DNA from: Magnetospirillum sp. 15-1
GTDB taxonomy: Bacteria > Pseudomonadota > Alphaproteobacteria > Rhodospirillales > Magnetospirillaceae
Direction of reading: 5' to 3'
Length of the DNA stretch: 64,000 nucleotides
NCBI RefSeq assembly: GCF_900184795.1
Contig: NZ_FXXN01000021.1
Location: 81,999 to 145,998 of the forward strand
A program made the translations under genes and the position numbers. Positions 1 to 7,695 of the stretch are shown here, in pieces. The first letter of the stretch is position 1. Each line of letters starts with the position of its first letter. The notes under the pieces were generated by a model. It was not told where the DNA came from. It saw nothing but the letters and a program-made list of their open reading frames with translations, and searched no databases.

Positions 1-251
1 GTATCGGCGCTTTGGACGGCAAGCGTCGCGCTGGCTGCCGCCGCCGCGACCTTCTGGTCCAGGGTTTCCAGGCCGGACTGAAGCAGGGTGTCGATATCGG
101 CGATGGCCTTGGCCACCGTCTTGACCGCCCCGCCCTCGGTGACGACCTGGGACTCGGTCCCGCTGGCAGGACCATGCACCACCTTGTGCAGCAGGGTACT
201 GTCCGCGGTCACCTTGGCGATGGCGGCGGCAAGATCGGTTTGCAGGGTCAT
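1..251 (-). CDS. Tail fibre-like protein, N-terminal part (truncated by window edge)
   Basis: The reading frame opens with ATG at 249-251 and stays open to the window edge, giving 83 residues of a protein whose C-terminus is missing. The segment is rich in Ala, Thr and Val, has no cysteine, and looks helical (runs such as KVAAAAASATLAVQSAD). This composition is common in N-terminal parts of phage tail fibres or base-plate attachment proteins. It follows the small tail protein with a 6-bp gap, so it is the next gene of the tail operon. The position downstream of tape measure fits a tail-tip or fibre gene. The assignment rests on position and composition, not on a recognised domain. Confidence 0.5.
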   Translation of the reverse strand, partial: MTLQTDLAAAIAKVTADSTLLHKVVHGPASGTESQVVTEGGAVKTVAKAIADIDTLLQSGLETLDQKVAAAAASATLAVQSAD

Positions 252-257
252 GGACGA

Positions 258-755
258 TCACCAGCGAATGCTGACGGGCAAGCCGACATGCAGGGTGGTA
301 TGGAGGGTCTGAATGTTGGCGAAGAGAGCGACCACATCCTCGGCCAGCAGGATGTCCAGCGCCCCCTCGTCGAGCATGGGGCGTTCGCGGATTTCCAACA
401 CCGAGGTGACGATCCAAACCCCACCCCGACTGGGCACCGCCTTATAGGGTGCGTTGCTCTGGCCGACGAAGCGGGCGTCATGGGCGGCAATGCCGCTTCC
501 ACCCAGCAGGGAGATGGCGAACCAATCGGCCCCATCGTCCAGCTTCAGTCGGAACCATGCCTCAAAGGTGGCGAAGTCCACGTCCCGAAAGCGCCACCGC
601 ACCGGGATGCGGGTGGGCGTTTGCGTGAACCGCCGCCGCTGCCGGGCGGGGCCGGATTCCATGTCGGTGCGCGACACACCGGATTCCGGCTCCAGGGCAT
701 AGCCGTCATAGGTCGGCAGCGGCAGCCGGGCGGGCCAGGAGATGAGGGTGGTCAT
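258..755 (-). CDS. Small tail protein downstream of tape measure
   Basis: A 165-residue protein whose start overlaps the stop of the tape measure gene by 4 bp (ATGA), showing translational coupling. The N-terminal WPARLPLPTYDGYALEP segment followed by an arginine-rich RRRFTQTPTRIPVRWRF stretch resembles a family of phage minor tail proteins that begin with a WP.LP...DGY motif. I do not recognise an enzymatic motif. By position it corresponds to the genes after lambda H (M or L), which build the tail tip. The exact role is inferred from location. Confidence 0.7.
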   Translation of the reverse strand: MTTLISWPARLPLPTYDGYALEPESGVSRTDMESGPARQRRRFTQTPTRIPVRWRFRDVDFATFEAWFRLKLDDGADWFAISLLGGSGIAAHDARFVGQSNAPYKAVPSRGGVWIVTSVLEIRERPMLDEGALDILLAEDVVALFANIQTLHTTLHVGLPVSIRW

Positions 756-3742
756 CGATAGCTTCCCGCCGCCGGGTTGAGGCCATAGCGATGCTCCAGC
801 ATCGGGGCCATGCCTTCGCCGCGACCGATGCGGCGGCTCATGCGGCCCTCTATCTCCTCGACGATGATGTCGAGGTGGATACGGCCATCGGCCCCCTGGG
901 ACTGTTCGGCACGGGCCTGGGTGCCCGACGCATGATTGTTGACCGTGACCACCACGCCCACAGCCGCGGGCTGCGACAAGGCGGCATTGAGGATGCGGTC
1001 GGCGTTGTCCATCTGCTTCGGCGTGAAGACGCCCTCGCCGACGCGGGCGACGATAGGACGCTCTCCCGCCACCAGACCACCGGTATGGTATTTCGGCGCA
1101 TTGGCGAAGACCGAAGGGCTGTAGGACCGGGTTTCCAGGCGGTCGAGGCCGATCAGGCCACCGGAATGGGCGATGGCGAAGGCGCCGGTATCGGGCACCG
1201 GGACCGAGCCACCGCTACCAGTCCCTGATGAACCGGTGCCGGAAAAGAAGCTGCCGATGCCCGCGATCATGCCGCCGAAGATGCCGCCACCGGCTCCGCC
1301 AAACAGCGGCGCCACCACCGACATGCGCCAGGCGGCACGCAGGGCCTCCTCGGCCAAGCTGTTGAACAGATCCTGCCCCGCCAGCTTGCCGGTCATGGCC
1401 CATTTGACGAAGGCGTCCTCGCTGGCCCGCAAGGCCCCCGACATGGCCCGCTCTGCCGAAGCCGCCGCGTTGCTGGCCTCGTCGGCATAGGCCCGCACCG
1501 CCCGGATAGCGCCGTCCTGCCAATCGCGGCTGGCCGCCAGCTTGTCCTGCTCCAACTCCTTGTACCGGCGGGCGTAGGCTTCCTCGGTGAGAGTGCCCGA
1601 GGCGCGCTGCTCATTGAGCTTGGCCAGTTCGTCCTTGAACCGCAGGGTGGCGTCATAGGCCAGATTGGTCTGCTGGGCCTCGTCCTTGACCGCCTCGGCG
1701 TACTGGCGCGAGCGGGCTGCCCGGTATTCATCGACCTGGGGGTCGTCCTCGGCCAGCTTGCGGCTGCGAGCGAACTTGGCAACATCGTTGTCGATGGTGG
1801 TGTCACGAACGCGGCCTCGATCCCCGCTGCGCACCGCCTCGGCCAGACGCACCTGGGCATCGATCTCACGCTCCAGATCGGCGATGGCGCGGGCGGCATC
1901 GCTATGGGCGCGGGACTTCTGCACCTGGGCGTAGGACGTCGCCAGTTCACCATTGGCGTCGGTCAGCCCTTTCGCGGCCTGCTCAGCCAGCCAGTTGGTG
2001 CGCTCCGCCAGGATGGTGTCGGCCACCGATCCCTTGGCAGCCTCGGCGAGGCGGTCATTGGCGGTGGCTTCCTGCTCCAAGGTGCGGATCAGGCCGTTCT
2101 TCTGCTCCAGCAGCTTGGCGGCATCGATACGGCGCAACGCCCGGTCATAGTCGGCCACCGCCGCGCCATTGTTCTTGAAGGCAAACTCCAACACCTTGGC
2201 ATCGCGGGCGGCGTCGATCTGGGCCTGCCCGCCGGTGCGGGCGGCTTCGGCCAGACGCTCCTGGCCACGGGCCTGGAGATTGAGCCCCAGCACCTCGGCC
2301 TGGGCCTGGGCGGACATTTCGCCATTGCCCTTGGCTTCGGCCTCGCGGGCCAGCAGATCCTTGATCTCCTGTTCCTTGGGCTTGGTGCGATAGACCCCGC
2401 CTTGCTGGAACAGCTCCTTTTCAAGCTGCTTGAAGCCCTTGGCCGCCTCGTACTGGGCCTTGGTGCGGGTAAATTCCGCATTACCGGCGGCGAGAGCAAC
2501 GTTAAGCTTCTCCTGCCACTCGACCTCGAATTTGAGATCAGTCAGCTTCTCCAGATAGCTGGGCTCGCGCTGCTCGGCCCGGACCCGGTCGCGCTCCATC
2601 TTGGCCTGGGCATCCATGCCCGCCCGCTTGCGGGTGATCTCGTCGAGATCGGCGGCGACATCCTGGCGCTCCGCCAGCAGGCGGCGCAGTTCTTCGTTCT
2701 CTTCCCTGACCGCCTTCACCACCACGGAATGGGTGCCAGCGGGCAGCGGCTTATCCAGTGCCTGCTCACCCCCCAGGGCGGCGATGCGGCGATCCAGATC
2801 AGCCAGCCGCGTCTTGACCGAGGACTCTCCCGGCGTCAGAGATTCCAGCGTCGCCGCCCCGGCATTGGCGCCGCCCGACAGAACCTTGCGCAGCCACGGG
2901 GCGTTGGTGAAGCCCTGCCAAGCGTTCGCCATGCGGGTGAATGACCGCTCGGCGGTGTCGGCGCTTTCCTTGGCGGCTTCGTCGAACCCCCGCAGCGCCT
3001 TGATCAGGGTGTCGCGGAAGAAATCCGCCGTGACCTTGCCCTGGGTGACCATCTGGCGGAAGCCGCCCGAGGGCAGCGCGGCGGCCCGGTCGAGAGCCTG
3101 CAGCAGCCCCGGCATGGGTTCGACGATCTGGTTGAGTTCCTCGGCGCGCAGCGTGCCCGACGACAGCCCCTGGGCCAGACCGAACAGCGATTGCTCCAAC
3201 TGCTCAGCCGAGGCCCCCAGCGCGATGGCGGTGGACTGGAAGCCCTCCAGCAGGGCGCGGGATTCACCAGTGGTGATGATCCCGGCCTTCTGCAACGCGG
3301 CCAGCCGGGAATAGGCCCCGACCACCGTCTCCAGGGCGGTGCCGGTCTTCTGAGCCTGGGTGTAGAGATAGCTGGTGGTTTCGGTCAGGGCCGCGGCACC
3401 GACCAGACCCTTGAGGCGGGCCTCCAGGCTTTCCACCTTGATGGTGGACTCGACCATGGCCTTGCCGAAGAAGCCAATGGCCGCCCCCGCCGCCAGCCCG
3501 GCCGGGCCCAGCGCCATCATCACCGAGCCGATGGGGCCGAGGCGCGAGGCAAACCCCGCCATGCCGCCCTGGATATCCTGGCTGGCGGCATTCATGGCCA
3601 GCAGCGACTTCGACGCCGGTTGCGCCGCCGTCTCGATCCGCAGCAGGGCCTTCTGCCCATCCTCGCCCAGTTGCAGCAGGGCGCGGCGGACAGTTTCGCC
3701 GTCCTGCAGGGACAGGCGGATGGAAACGGATTTTGTGGCCAT
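752..3742 (-). CDS. Tail tape measure protein
   Basis: A 996-residue protein that sets tail length and occupies the tail lumen before DNA ejection. The N-terminal third carries the tape-measure domain (residues about 70-290) with hydrophobic segments near 60-100 (GPIGSVMMALGPAGLAAGAA). A long charged, Ala/Glu/Arg-rich helical middle follows (about 300-790). The C-terminal part has FVKWAMTGKLAGQDLFNSL and a Gly/Phe-rich stretch (GGAGGGIFGGMIAGIGSFF) typical of lambda-type tape measure C-termini. It starts 3 bp after the end of the frameshifted chaperone frame. At about 1.5 Angstrom per residue the length predicts a tail near 150 nm, which is family knowledge rather than something seen here. 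Confidence 0.93.
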   Translation of the reverse strand: MATKSVSIRLSLQDGETVRRALLQLGEDGQKALLRIETAAQPASKSLLAMNAASQDIQGGMAGFASRLGPIGSVMMALGPAGLAAGAAIGFFGKAMVESTIKVESLEARLKGLVGAAALTETTSYLYTQAQKTGTALETVVGAYSRLAALQKAGIITTGESRALLEGFQSTAIALGASAEQLEQSLFGLAQGLSSGTLRAEELNQIVEPMPGLLQALDRAAALPSGGFRQMVTQGKVTADFFRDTLIKALRGFDEAAKESADTAERSFTRMANAWQGFTNAPWLRKVLSGGANAGAATLESLTPGESSVKTRLADLDRRIAALGGEQALDKPLPAGTHSVVVKAVREENEELRRLLAERQDVAADLDEITRKRAGMDAQAKMERDRVRAEQREPSYLEKLTDLKFEVEWQEKLNVALAAGNAEFTRTKAQYEAAKGFKQLEKELFQQGGVYRTKPKEQEIKDLLAREAEAKGNGEMSAQAQAEVLGLNLQARGQERLAEAARTGGQAQIDAARDAKVLEFAFKNNGAAVADYDRALRRIDAAKLLEQKNGLIRTLEQEATANDRLAEAAKGSVADTILAERTNWLAEQAAKGLTDANGELATSYAQVQKSRAHSDAARAIADLEREIDAQVRLAEAVRSGDRGRVRDTTIDNDVAKFARSRKLAEDDPQVDEYRAARSRQYAEAVKDEAQQTNLAYDATLRFKDELAKLNEQRASGTLTEEAYARRYKELEQDKLAASRDWQDGAIRAVRAYADEASNAAASAERAMSGALRASEDAFVKWAMTGKLAGQDLFNSLAEEALRAAWRMSVVAPLFGGAGGGIFGGMIAGIGSFFSGTGSSGTGSGGSVPVPDTGAFAIAHSGGLIGLDRLETRSYSPSVFANAPKYHTGGLVAGERPIVARVGEGVFTPKQMDNADRILNAALSQPAAVGVVVTVNNHASGTQARAEQSQGADGRIHLDIIVEEIEGRMSRRIGRGEGMAPMLEHRYGLNPAAGSYR

Positions 3743-3745
3743 GGA

Positions 3746-4473
3746 TCAGGTCTCGGTTTGAACCTTGCCGGAACCGGCCACCATGCCCCGCTCGGCGAAG
3801 GGCAGCAGCCGCGCCAGCAGGGGTCGGTCGTAACCCAGCGTCTGGGCCTGGATCAGCAGAGCCGGAAGGTCGAGACCGGTGATGCCGCCACGCGGGCCGA
3901 TACGAATGGCGCCGATGGCCCCGGTCAGCAATTCCCAGGCTTGCCAACCCGCCTCGGTCAGGGGGGCGTTGCGGTCGTAGGGACAGTCGCAGTTTCCACC
4001 GCAGCCTCGGCAATAGTCAGGCCCGCCGCCGAAGTGCCATTCGGCGCGGGCCTGGAGACGTTTCCCTCGGCGATGACCGCTTCATGGGTTTCGGTGTATT
4101 GGACGACGAAGGACTCGGCCATGCGGGGAAGCTGCATCAACTCGGCGATGGCGGTGTCGGAGACCTCTGCCGGTTGATCGGCCTCGTCCAGCACGCCTTC
4201 CCATTTGGTGATGGCCGACCGGGCCAAACCTTGGGCGAACAGCATCTGCGACAGCCCGGCCAGGGCGTCCTCGTCGGATAGGTCCGGCAGGCCGGTGATA
4301 TCGGCCCCGGCGGCTTTCAGATCGGCATGCTCGGCGGCGATGGCTCGCGCCATGCGCCAGCCGCGCGACCGGGCGGCCTCGTACACCGCCGTGGTCAGGG
4401 GACGGACGAACACCCGCACGCCATGGGGCAGATCGAGCCAGTACGGCTCCTTGGGCAGGGAGAGTCGGATCAT
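3746..4473 (-). CDS. Tail assembly chaperone fusion (G-T type) made by -1 frameshift
   Basis: Two overlapping minus-strand frames are joined by a -1 shift. The zero frame starts at 4473. The second frame is open from upstream of 4060 down to the TGA at 3746-3748 but has no plausible start of its own. The heptamer GGGAAAC (4066 down to 4060) sits in exact X XXY YYZ phase in the zero frame. Slipping there gives a product of about 242 residues: 138 from the first frame and 104 from the second. The second-frame part contains a cysteine cluster (YCRGCGGNCDCP) and a conserved-looking APLTEAGWQAWELL segment. Position between tail tube and tape measure is where lambda G/GT-type chaperones lie. These proteins load the tape measure and recruit tail tube subunits. 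Confidence 0.8.
3958..4473 (-). CDS. Tail assembly chaperone, unshifted product (G-type)
   Basis: The 171-residue zero-frame product is what most ribosomes would make. It has a globular start (MIRLSLPKEPYWLDLPHG) and a helical middle with LPDLSDEDALAGLSQ. The C-terminus after the slip site is low in complexity (Thr/Ala/Pro-rich), which suggests it is read-through of a region whose real coding frame is the shifted one. The frame ends in a run of six C followed by TGA (3966-3958), a possible secondary slip site. The start 3 bp after the tail tube stop fits the operon. In the family, the unshifted form is the more abundant partner in tail assembly. Confidence 0.8.
   Translation of the reverse strand: MIRLSLPKEPYWLDLPHGVRVFVRPLTTAVYEAARSRGWRMARAIAAEHADLKAAGADITGLPDLSDEDALAGLSQMLFAQGLARSAITKWEGVLDEADQPAEVSDTAIAELMQLPRMAESFVVQYTETHEAVIAEGNVSRPAPNGTSAAGLTIAEAAVETATVPTTATPP
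4060..4066 (-). promoter_or_regulatory. Slippery heptamer GGGAAAC for -1 frameshifting
   Basis: The minus strand reads GAG GGA AAC GTC in the zero frame, so the heptamer G GGA AAC has canonical phasing. Both tRNAs can re-pair after slipping back one base. It lies where the zero-frame sequence turns low in complexity and the -1 frame becomes protein-like. Lambda G-T uses GGGAAAG, one base different. Confidence 0.8.
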
Positions 4474-4475
4474 GA

Positions 4476-5435
4476 TCAGTACCCCGTCACGTCGTTGACC
4501 AGGGTGACACGGAGCAGATACCCCGCCACCGGGTCGCGGGCGGCCCGCCAGTCGTAACTGGCTTGGATGCCGCCGGGGCCTTTGATCTCCTGCTTCTTTT
4601 TCGGCAGAAACACCCGAGGCAGATGGAAGGTCAGGGCGAAGACCGAGCCGGGGATGGTGAAGCCGTATTCCATCGCCACCGGGCTCTCGGCGGCGATGGC
4701 GGCGGTCAGGGTGGTGTCGATGCCGAAGCGGATGTCCACCGAGCCTTCGGCGGTGGCCTCGGTCTCATCGACGCCGTCGATCAGGCCGTCGGCGCGGATG
4801 GTCTCGACCCGCTCCAGATTGTTGGAGAAGGCCATCTTGCCGCCGACCACGTTGGCGAGCTGGCTGCCGCCGACACGGATGGTGCCGCTGCCCTGGCTGA
4901 ACCGCTTCAGGGCGAAGGTCGATGGGGTGGTGTCGATGGTGGCAGCCGCTTCGGTCTCTCCCTGGGCGATCACCGAGATGGTGGCGTTGGCGGCGCCGGA
5001 ACGGGCCATGTCGAAGGACACTTTGTCCAGTTTGGCGCCGCCATGGCGGAAGAACTTCGGCGCCGCCAGTTGGACATGACCGATCTCGATGGCGAGGCTG
5101 GGTAGCGTGCCGCCCGAGGTGAAGACATGGTCGAAGGTACCATCACCGTTGTCGGCGGTGGCGGGCGCGCCGAACAGGCCCTTCAGCCAGAACCCCAGCG
5201 CCCGCACATCCAGCGGCACGCCGATATCGCCCTCGTCCTTGACCGCTTCATAGAACGGGTCCTGGGCGTCGCGGCCCTGGCCCAGCAGCGGGTCGGAGCC
5301 CAGAGGGCGCTCGGCCCCCAGGCTCGATTCCTTGAACGACAACCGCCCATAACCGTCGGCAGGCGGGGTGCCGTAAGCCGTCTCGAAGGCGGCCAGCAGG
5401 ATGCAATCGGCGCCGTAGGCCCGAGTCTTGCCCAT
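4476..5435 (-). CDS. Major tail tube protein
   Basis: A 319-residue protein starting MGKTRAYGADCILLAAFETAYGTPP, an N-terminus typical of siphophage tail tube proteins of the Phage_tube_2 type. The body has the expected alternating beta-rich composition, for example SLAIEIGHVQLAAPKFF and TISVIAQGE. It would polymerise into the non-contractile tail tube around the tape measure. The ATG at 5435 is chosen over longer upstream options because an AAGGA ribosome site lies 8 bp upstream and the longer version would overlap the preceding gene with arginine-rich nonsense. The next gene downstream is the chaperone pair, the usual order. Confidence 0.85.
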   Translation of the reverse strand: MGKTRAYGADCILLAAFETAYGTPPADGYGRLSFKESSLGAERPLGSDPLLGQGRDAQDPFYEAVKDEGDIGVPLDVRALGFWLKGLFGAPATADNGDGTFDHVFTSGGTLPSLAIEIGHVQLAAPKFFRHGGAKLDKVSFDMARSGAANATISVIAQGETEAAATIDTTPSTFALKRFSQGSGTIRVGGSQLANVVGGKMAFSNNLERVETIRADGLIDGVDETEATAEGSVDIRFGIDTTLTAAIAAESPVAMEYGFTIPGSVFALTFHLPRVFLPKKKQEIKGPGGIQASYDWRAARDPVAGYLLRVTLVNDVTGY

Positions 5436-5461
5436 GATCGGAATCCTTGATGGATTGGAAA

Positions 5462-5890
5462 TCAGCCCAGCGGATCTGGGCTGGCGTAATGGATGGAGAT
5501 CGGCACCATGGCGCCGCGCAGAGCGGCAGCTCCGCCGATGGCGAGACCGGAGGTCTTGGGGGCGCCCCAATCCAGTCCTTCAGCCAGACCACCGAGGGAA
5601 CGGTCGGCGGCCAGGGCGTCGCCCACCGCCATCAGCAAAGCATCCAGTGCGGCACTATCGTCGTCCTGGCCGCGCTGGAGGATGACCTCGATCTCGGTCT
5701 GGTGTTCCCAGAGATAGGTGACGGGCGACAGCACCACCTCCGGGTCGCCGGGATCGCCGTCGCGTAGGATGATCAGTCCACCCGCCGGGACCGTTTCGGG
5801 TAGCGGCGCTTCCCGTTTGACCGTGGCGCCAGGCACCGTTTCCAGCCGCGCCAGCAGGGCGGCGAGGATCTGTTCGCGGACACTCGGCAT
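5462..5890 (-). CDS. Tail terminator-like minor tail protein
   Basis: A 142-residue protein beginning MPSVREQILAALLARLETVPG, the pattern of lambda U / tail-completion-like proteins (short N-terminal helix of REQIL..L..RL type followed by beta strands with a TEIEVILQ core). Such proteins cap the growing tail and join it to the head. The ATG at 5890 is preferred because AAGGAT lies 5 bp upstream. A longer start at 5941 would run into the antisense promoter region of the toxin-antitoxin pair. It lies directly upstream of the tail tube gene, where terminators usually are. Confidence 0.72.
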   Translation of the reverse strand: MPSVREQILAALLARLETVPGATVKREAPLPETVPAGGLIILRDGDPGDPEVVLSPVTYLWEHQTEIEVILQRGQDDDSAALDALLMAVGDALAADRSLGGLAEGLDWGAPKTSGLAIGGAAALRGAMVPISIHYASPDPLG

Positions 5891-5899
5891 GGGCAATCC

Positions 5900-5930
5900 T
5901 TGAAACGTGCGCCAATAAGGCGTACATATT
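5900..5930 (+). promoter_or_regulatory. Promoter and operator of the TacAT-type pair
   Basis: TTGAAA (5900-5905) is followed after 17 bp by TACATATT, a reasonable sigma-70 promoter pointing at the antitoxin gene. Within the spacer lies a near-perfect inverted repeat GTGCGCC-N5-GGCGTAC (5907-5925, one mismatch). A ribbon-helix-helix antitoxin bound there would block RNA polymerase, the usual autoregulation of such modules. The operator role is inferred. Confidence 0.5.
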
Positions 5931-5955
5931 TGAGGCATCAATTGGAGCCGCCATC

Positions 5956-6237
5956 ATGCCCAGGACTGCCCAGCGCCAGGAGCGCATCAGCATTCGTCTC
6001 AGCCCGCAATCGAAGCGGAAGCTGGAACGGGCCGCCGCCTATGCCGACAAGACGCTCACCGACTTCGTGGTCGATGTCGCCTTGCAGAAGGCGGATGCGG
6101 TGGTGCGCGAGCACGAGGTCATTGCGCTCAATGCTGAGGAATGGGAGCGTTTTCAGGAACTGCTGCTCAATCCGCCCGAGCCGAACGAGAAGCTCCAGAA
6201 GGCGCTCGAGGAGCATTCGCGGGTCGTGCGCCGGTGA
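5956..6237 (+). CDS. DUF1778 (TacA-like) antitoxin
   Basis: A 93-residue protein with an N-terminal ribbon-helix-helix segment (ERISIRLSPQSKRKLERAAAYADKTLTDFVVDVAL) and a C-terminal tail that would wrap the toxin. This is the layout of DUF1778 antitoxins, which pair with GNAT toxins. The stop codon overlaps the GTG start of the toxin gene by 3 bases (GTGA), so the two are translationally coupled. The pair is on the plus strand, opposite to all surrounding tail genes, with its own promoter. It is a typical cargo pair that stabilises the prophage or acts against other phages. The role in this host is inferred. Confidence 0.92.
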   Translation: MPRTAQRQERISIRLSPQSKRKLERAAAYADKTLTDFVVDVALQKADAVVREHEVIALNAEEWERFQELLLNPPEPNEKLQKALEEHSRVVRR

Positions 6238-6755
6238 GTCTCGCCACCGATTCCATCCAGATCGAGCCGCTTGAATCCCATCATGATCGCTCGTCCTTCT
6301 CTTGCGGCAATGAGTCCCTCGACCGCTATATCCACGAGCAGGCCAGCCAGGATGTCCGGCGGAATACCGCACGGGTGTTCGTGGCCGTCATGCCGGATCG
6401 GCCCGAGCATATCCTCGGCTTCTTCACCCTCAGCGCCGCGACGGTGGTCGCCGCTGACCTGCCGCCAGCAATGGAGAAGCGCCTACCGCGACATCCCATT
6501 CCGGCGGCACTGATCGGGCGCCTCGCCGTTGATCTGGCCGCTGCTGGACAGGGTCTGGGCAGTGTTCTGCTGGCTGATGCCGTCAAGAAGACCAAGGTGG
6601 CGGCGGAGACGGTCGCCATGTCGGTGATCGTCGTTGACCCCATCGACGATGGTGCCCAAGGATTCTACTCGGCGTTCGGGTTCCAGTCCCTGCGGGGACC
6701 ACAAAGACGGATGTTCATGGCCATCCATGGTGGTGCTGCCAAATCGGTGCAGTGA
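6234..6755 (+). CDS. GNAT-family (TacT-like) toxin acetyltransferase
   Basis: A 173-residue GCN5-type acetyltransferase with the hallmarks of toxins that acetylate aminoacyl-tRNA. It has the N-terminal FSCGNESLDRYIHEQASQD motif (residues 22-40), the acetyl-CoA loop QGLG (106-109) after RLAVD, and the C-terminal GFYSAFGF (143-150) carrying the catalytic Tyr145. GTG at 6234 is chosen because it gives the usual 4-base overlap with the antitoxin and starts directly before the conserved fold. An upstream start would translate the antitoxin region in the wrong frame. The antitoxin upstream is its expected neutraliser. Confidence 0.92.
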   Translation: MSLATDSIQIEPLESHHDRSSFSCGNESLDRYIHEQASQDVRRNTARVFVAVMPDRPEHILGFFTLSAATVVAADLPPAMEKRLPRHPIPAALIGRLAVDLAAAGQGLGSVLLADAVKKTKVAAETVAMSVIVVDPIDDGAQGFYSAFGFQSLRGPQRRMFMAIHGGAAKSVQ

Positions 6756-6764
6756 TCGGAATGA

Positions 6765-7400
6765 TCACCGCCAATTCCTGACGATCAGCTCCGGCAGCGC
6801 CGAAGCCCACCGCTCGGCGGCACCATCCACGTCGAGGCGTTTCTTCAAACTGACCTGCGGCACCAGGATGAACATCACCACACTGGCCAGCCCGCGCCCG
6901 GTGCGCAGCGCCGAAGCACTGCCCTTGGCGAAGCCTCCCCGCTTGCCGGTGCGGGCCCGCATGTTCTCGGCCACCAGCAGCGAGGGCGCGCCTCGGCGAT
7001 AGATGAATCGCAGGCGGCTGCCGTGCATCTGTTCCCATAGGCCCGGCGTCATGCGCTTGCCTCGGGCACCGGTGCCGGCGGCAGGCGTGGGAATCGCCAA
7101 CCAGAAGCCATGCTTGGACTTGATCACCGCCCCCTGGTCGAAGGCCCGGATGATGGTCGGTGCCCTGGTGAAGACGAAGCCCGCCGGTTTGATGCTCTTT
7201 TGGCCCTTGGGATACAGCTCGGCCCGCCAGGTGTTGGCGAGGCGCTGGCCCATGCCCGTCTCGGTGACCTGGCGGCGAAGATCCGCCTTCAGCCCGTCGG
7301 CGGCCTGGCGCATGGCGGCGGTGACCGCATCCTCGGCTTCCTTGACCTCCTCGGCCATGATCTTGCGCAGATCGCCGGAAATAGCCGCCGCCAGTTTCAT
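6765..7400 (-). CDS. DUF6441 family phage protein (neck/tail-completion region)
   Basis: A 211-residue basic protein matching the DUF6441 pattern: helical N-terminus (DAVTAAMRQAADGLKADLRRQV), a WRAELYPKG segment, FVFTRAPTIIRAFDQGAVI and GFWLAIPTP. Members of this family sit between head-tail joining and tail genes in alphaproteobacterial prophages. They are thought to resemble gpZ/HK97-gp10 type neck proteins. The start overlaps the stop of the preceding gene by 4 bp (ATGA). The toxin-antitoxin pair separates it from the next tail gene, which suggests the pair was inserted here. Confidence 0.85.
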   Translation of the reverse strand: MKLAAAISGDLRKIMAEEVKEAEDAVTAAMRQAADGLKADLRRQVTETGMGQRLANTWRAELYPKGQKSIKPAGFVFTRAPTIIRAFDQGAVIKSKHGFWLAIPTPAAGTGARGKRMTPGLWEQMHGSRLRFIYRRGAPSLLVAENMRARTGKRGGFAKGSASALRTGRGLASVVMFILVPQVSLKKRLDVDGAAERWASALPELIVRNWR

Positions 7401-7693
7401 GCCGGTCTCGTGTCCAAGGTCCAGATCAGCCGCTCGGCATCCAGGCGGGGTTCGCCCTGAACGACAAAGCTGTCGCCATCGTGGACGATCACATCCCCCG
7501 CCTGGGGTGCCGGGACGTCCCGCCGCCGAATCTCGAACAAAGCCGTACTGGTCTGCACGGTGATGTCGGAGAACTCGATGTCGCGGTCAGGCCGCCGTAC
7601 CAGGGCGCGCACGGGACGGCCCTGGTAGCTGACGGTGACGGCCATGTTCGGATCGGCGAACAGGTCGTCGAGGGCGTCGGCAAAGGCGGTCAT
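7397..7693 (-). CDS. Head-tail joining protein
   Basis: A 98-residue protein (MTAFADALDDLFADPNMAVTVSYQG) with a beta-rich body ending in LDAERLIWTLDTRPA, the pattern of FII-like head-tail joining proteins. It lies immediately after the major capsid gene (2-bp gap) and overlaps the DUF6441 gene by 4 bp, the expected position for a connector component. ATG at 7693 is preferred over a TTG six bases upstream. Confidence 0.78.
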   Translation of the reverse strand: MTAFADALDDLFADPNMAVTVSYQGRPVRALVRRPDRDIEFSDITVQTSTALFEIRRRDVPAPQAGDVIVHDGDSFVVQGEPRLDAERLIWTLDTRPA

Positions 7694-7695
7694 GC

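Noticed and set aside
3958-3967. C6 run before the zero-frame stop as the main frameshift site
   Set aside because: The upstream GGGAAAC is a canonical heptamer in phase and explains the protein-like -1 frame that begins before the C run. The C run is kept only as a secondary possibility.
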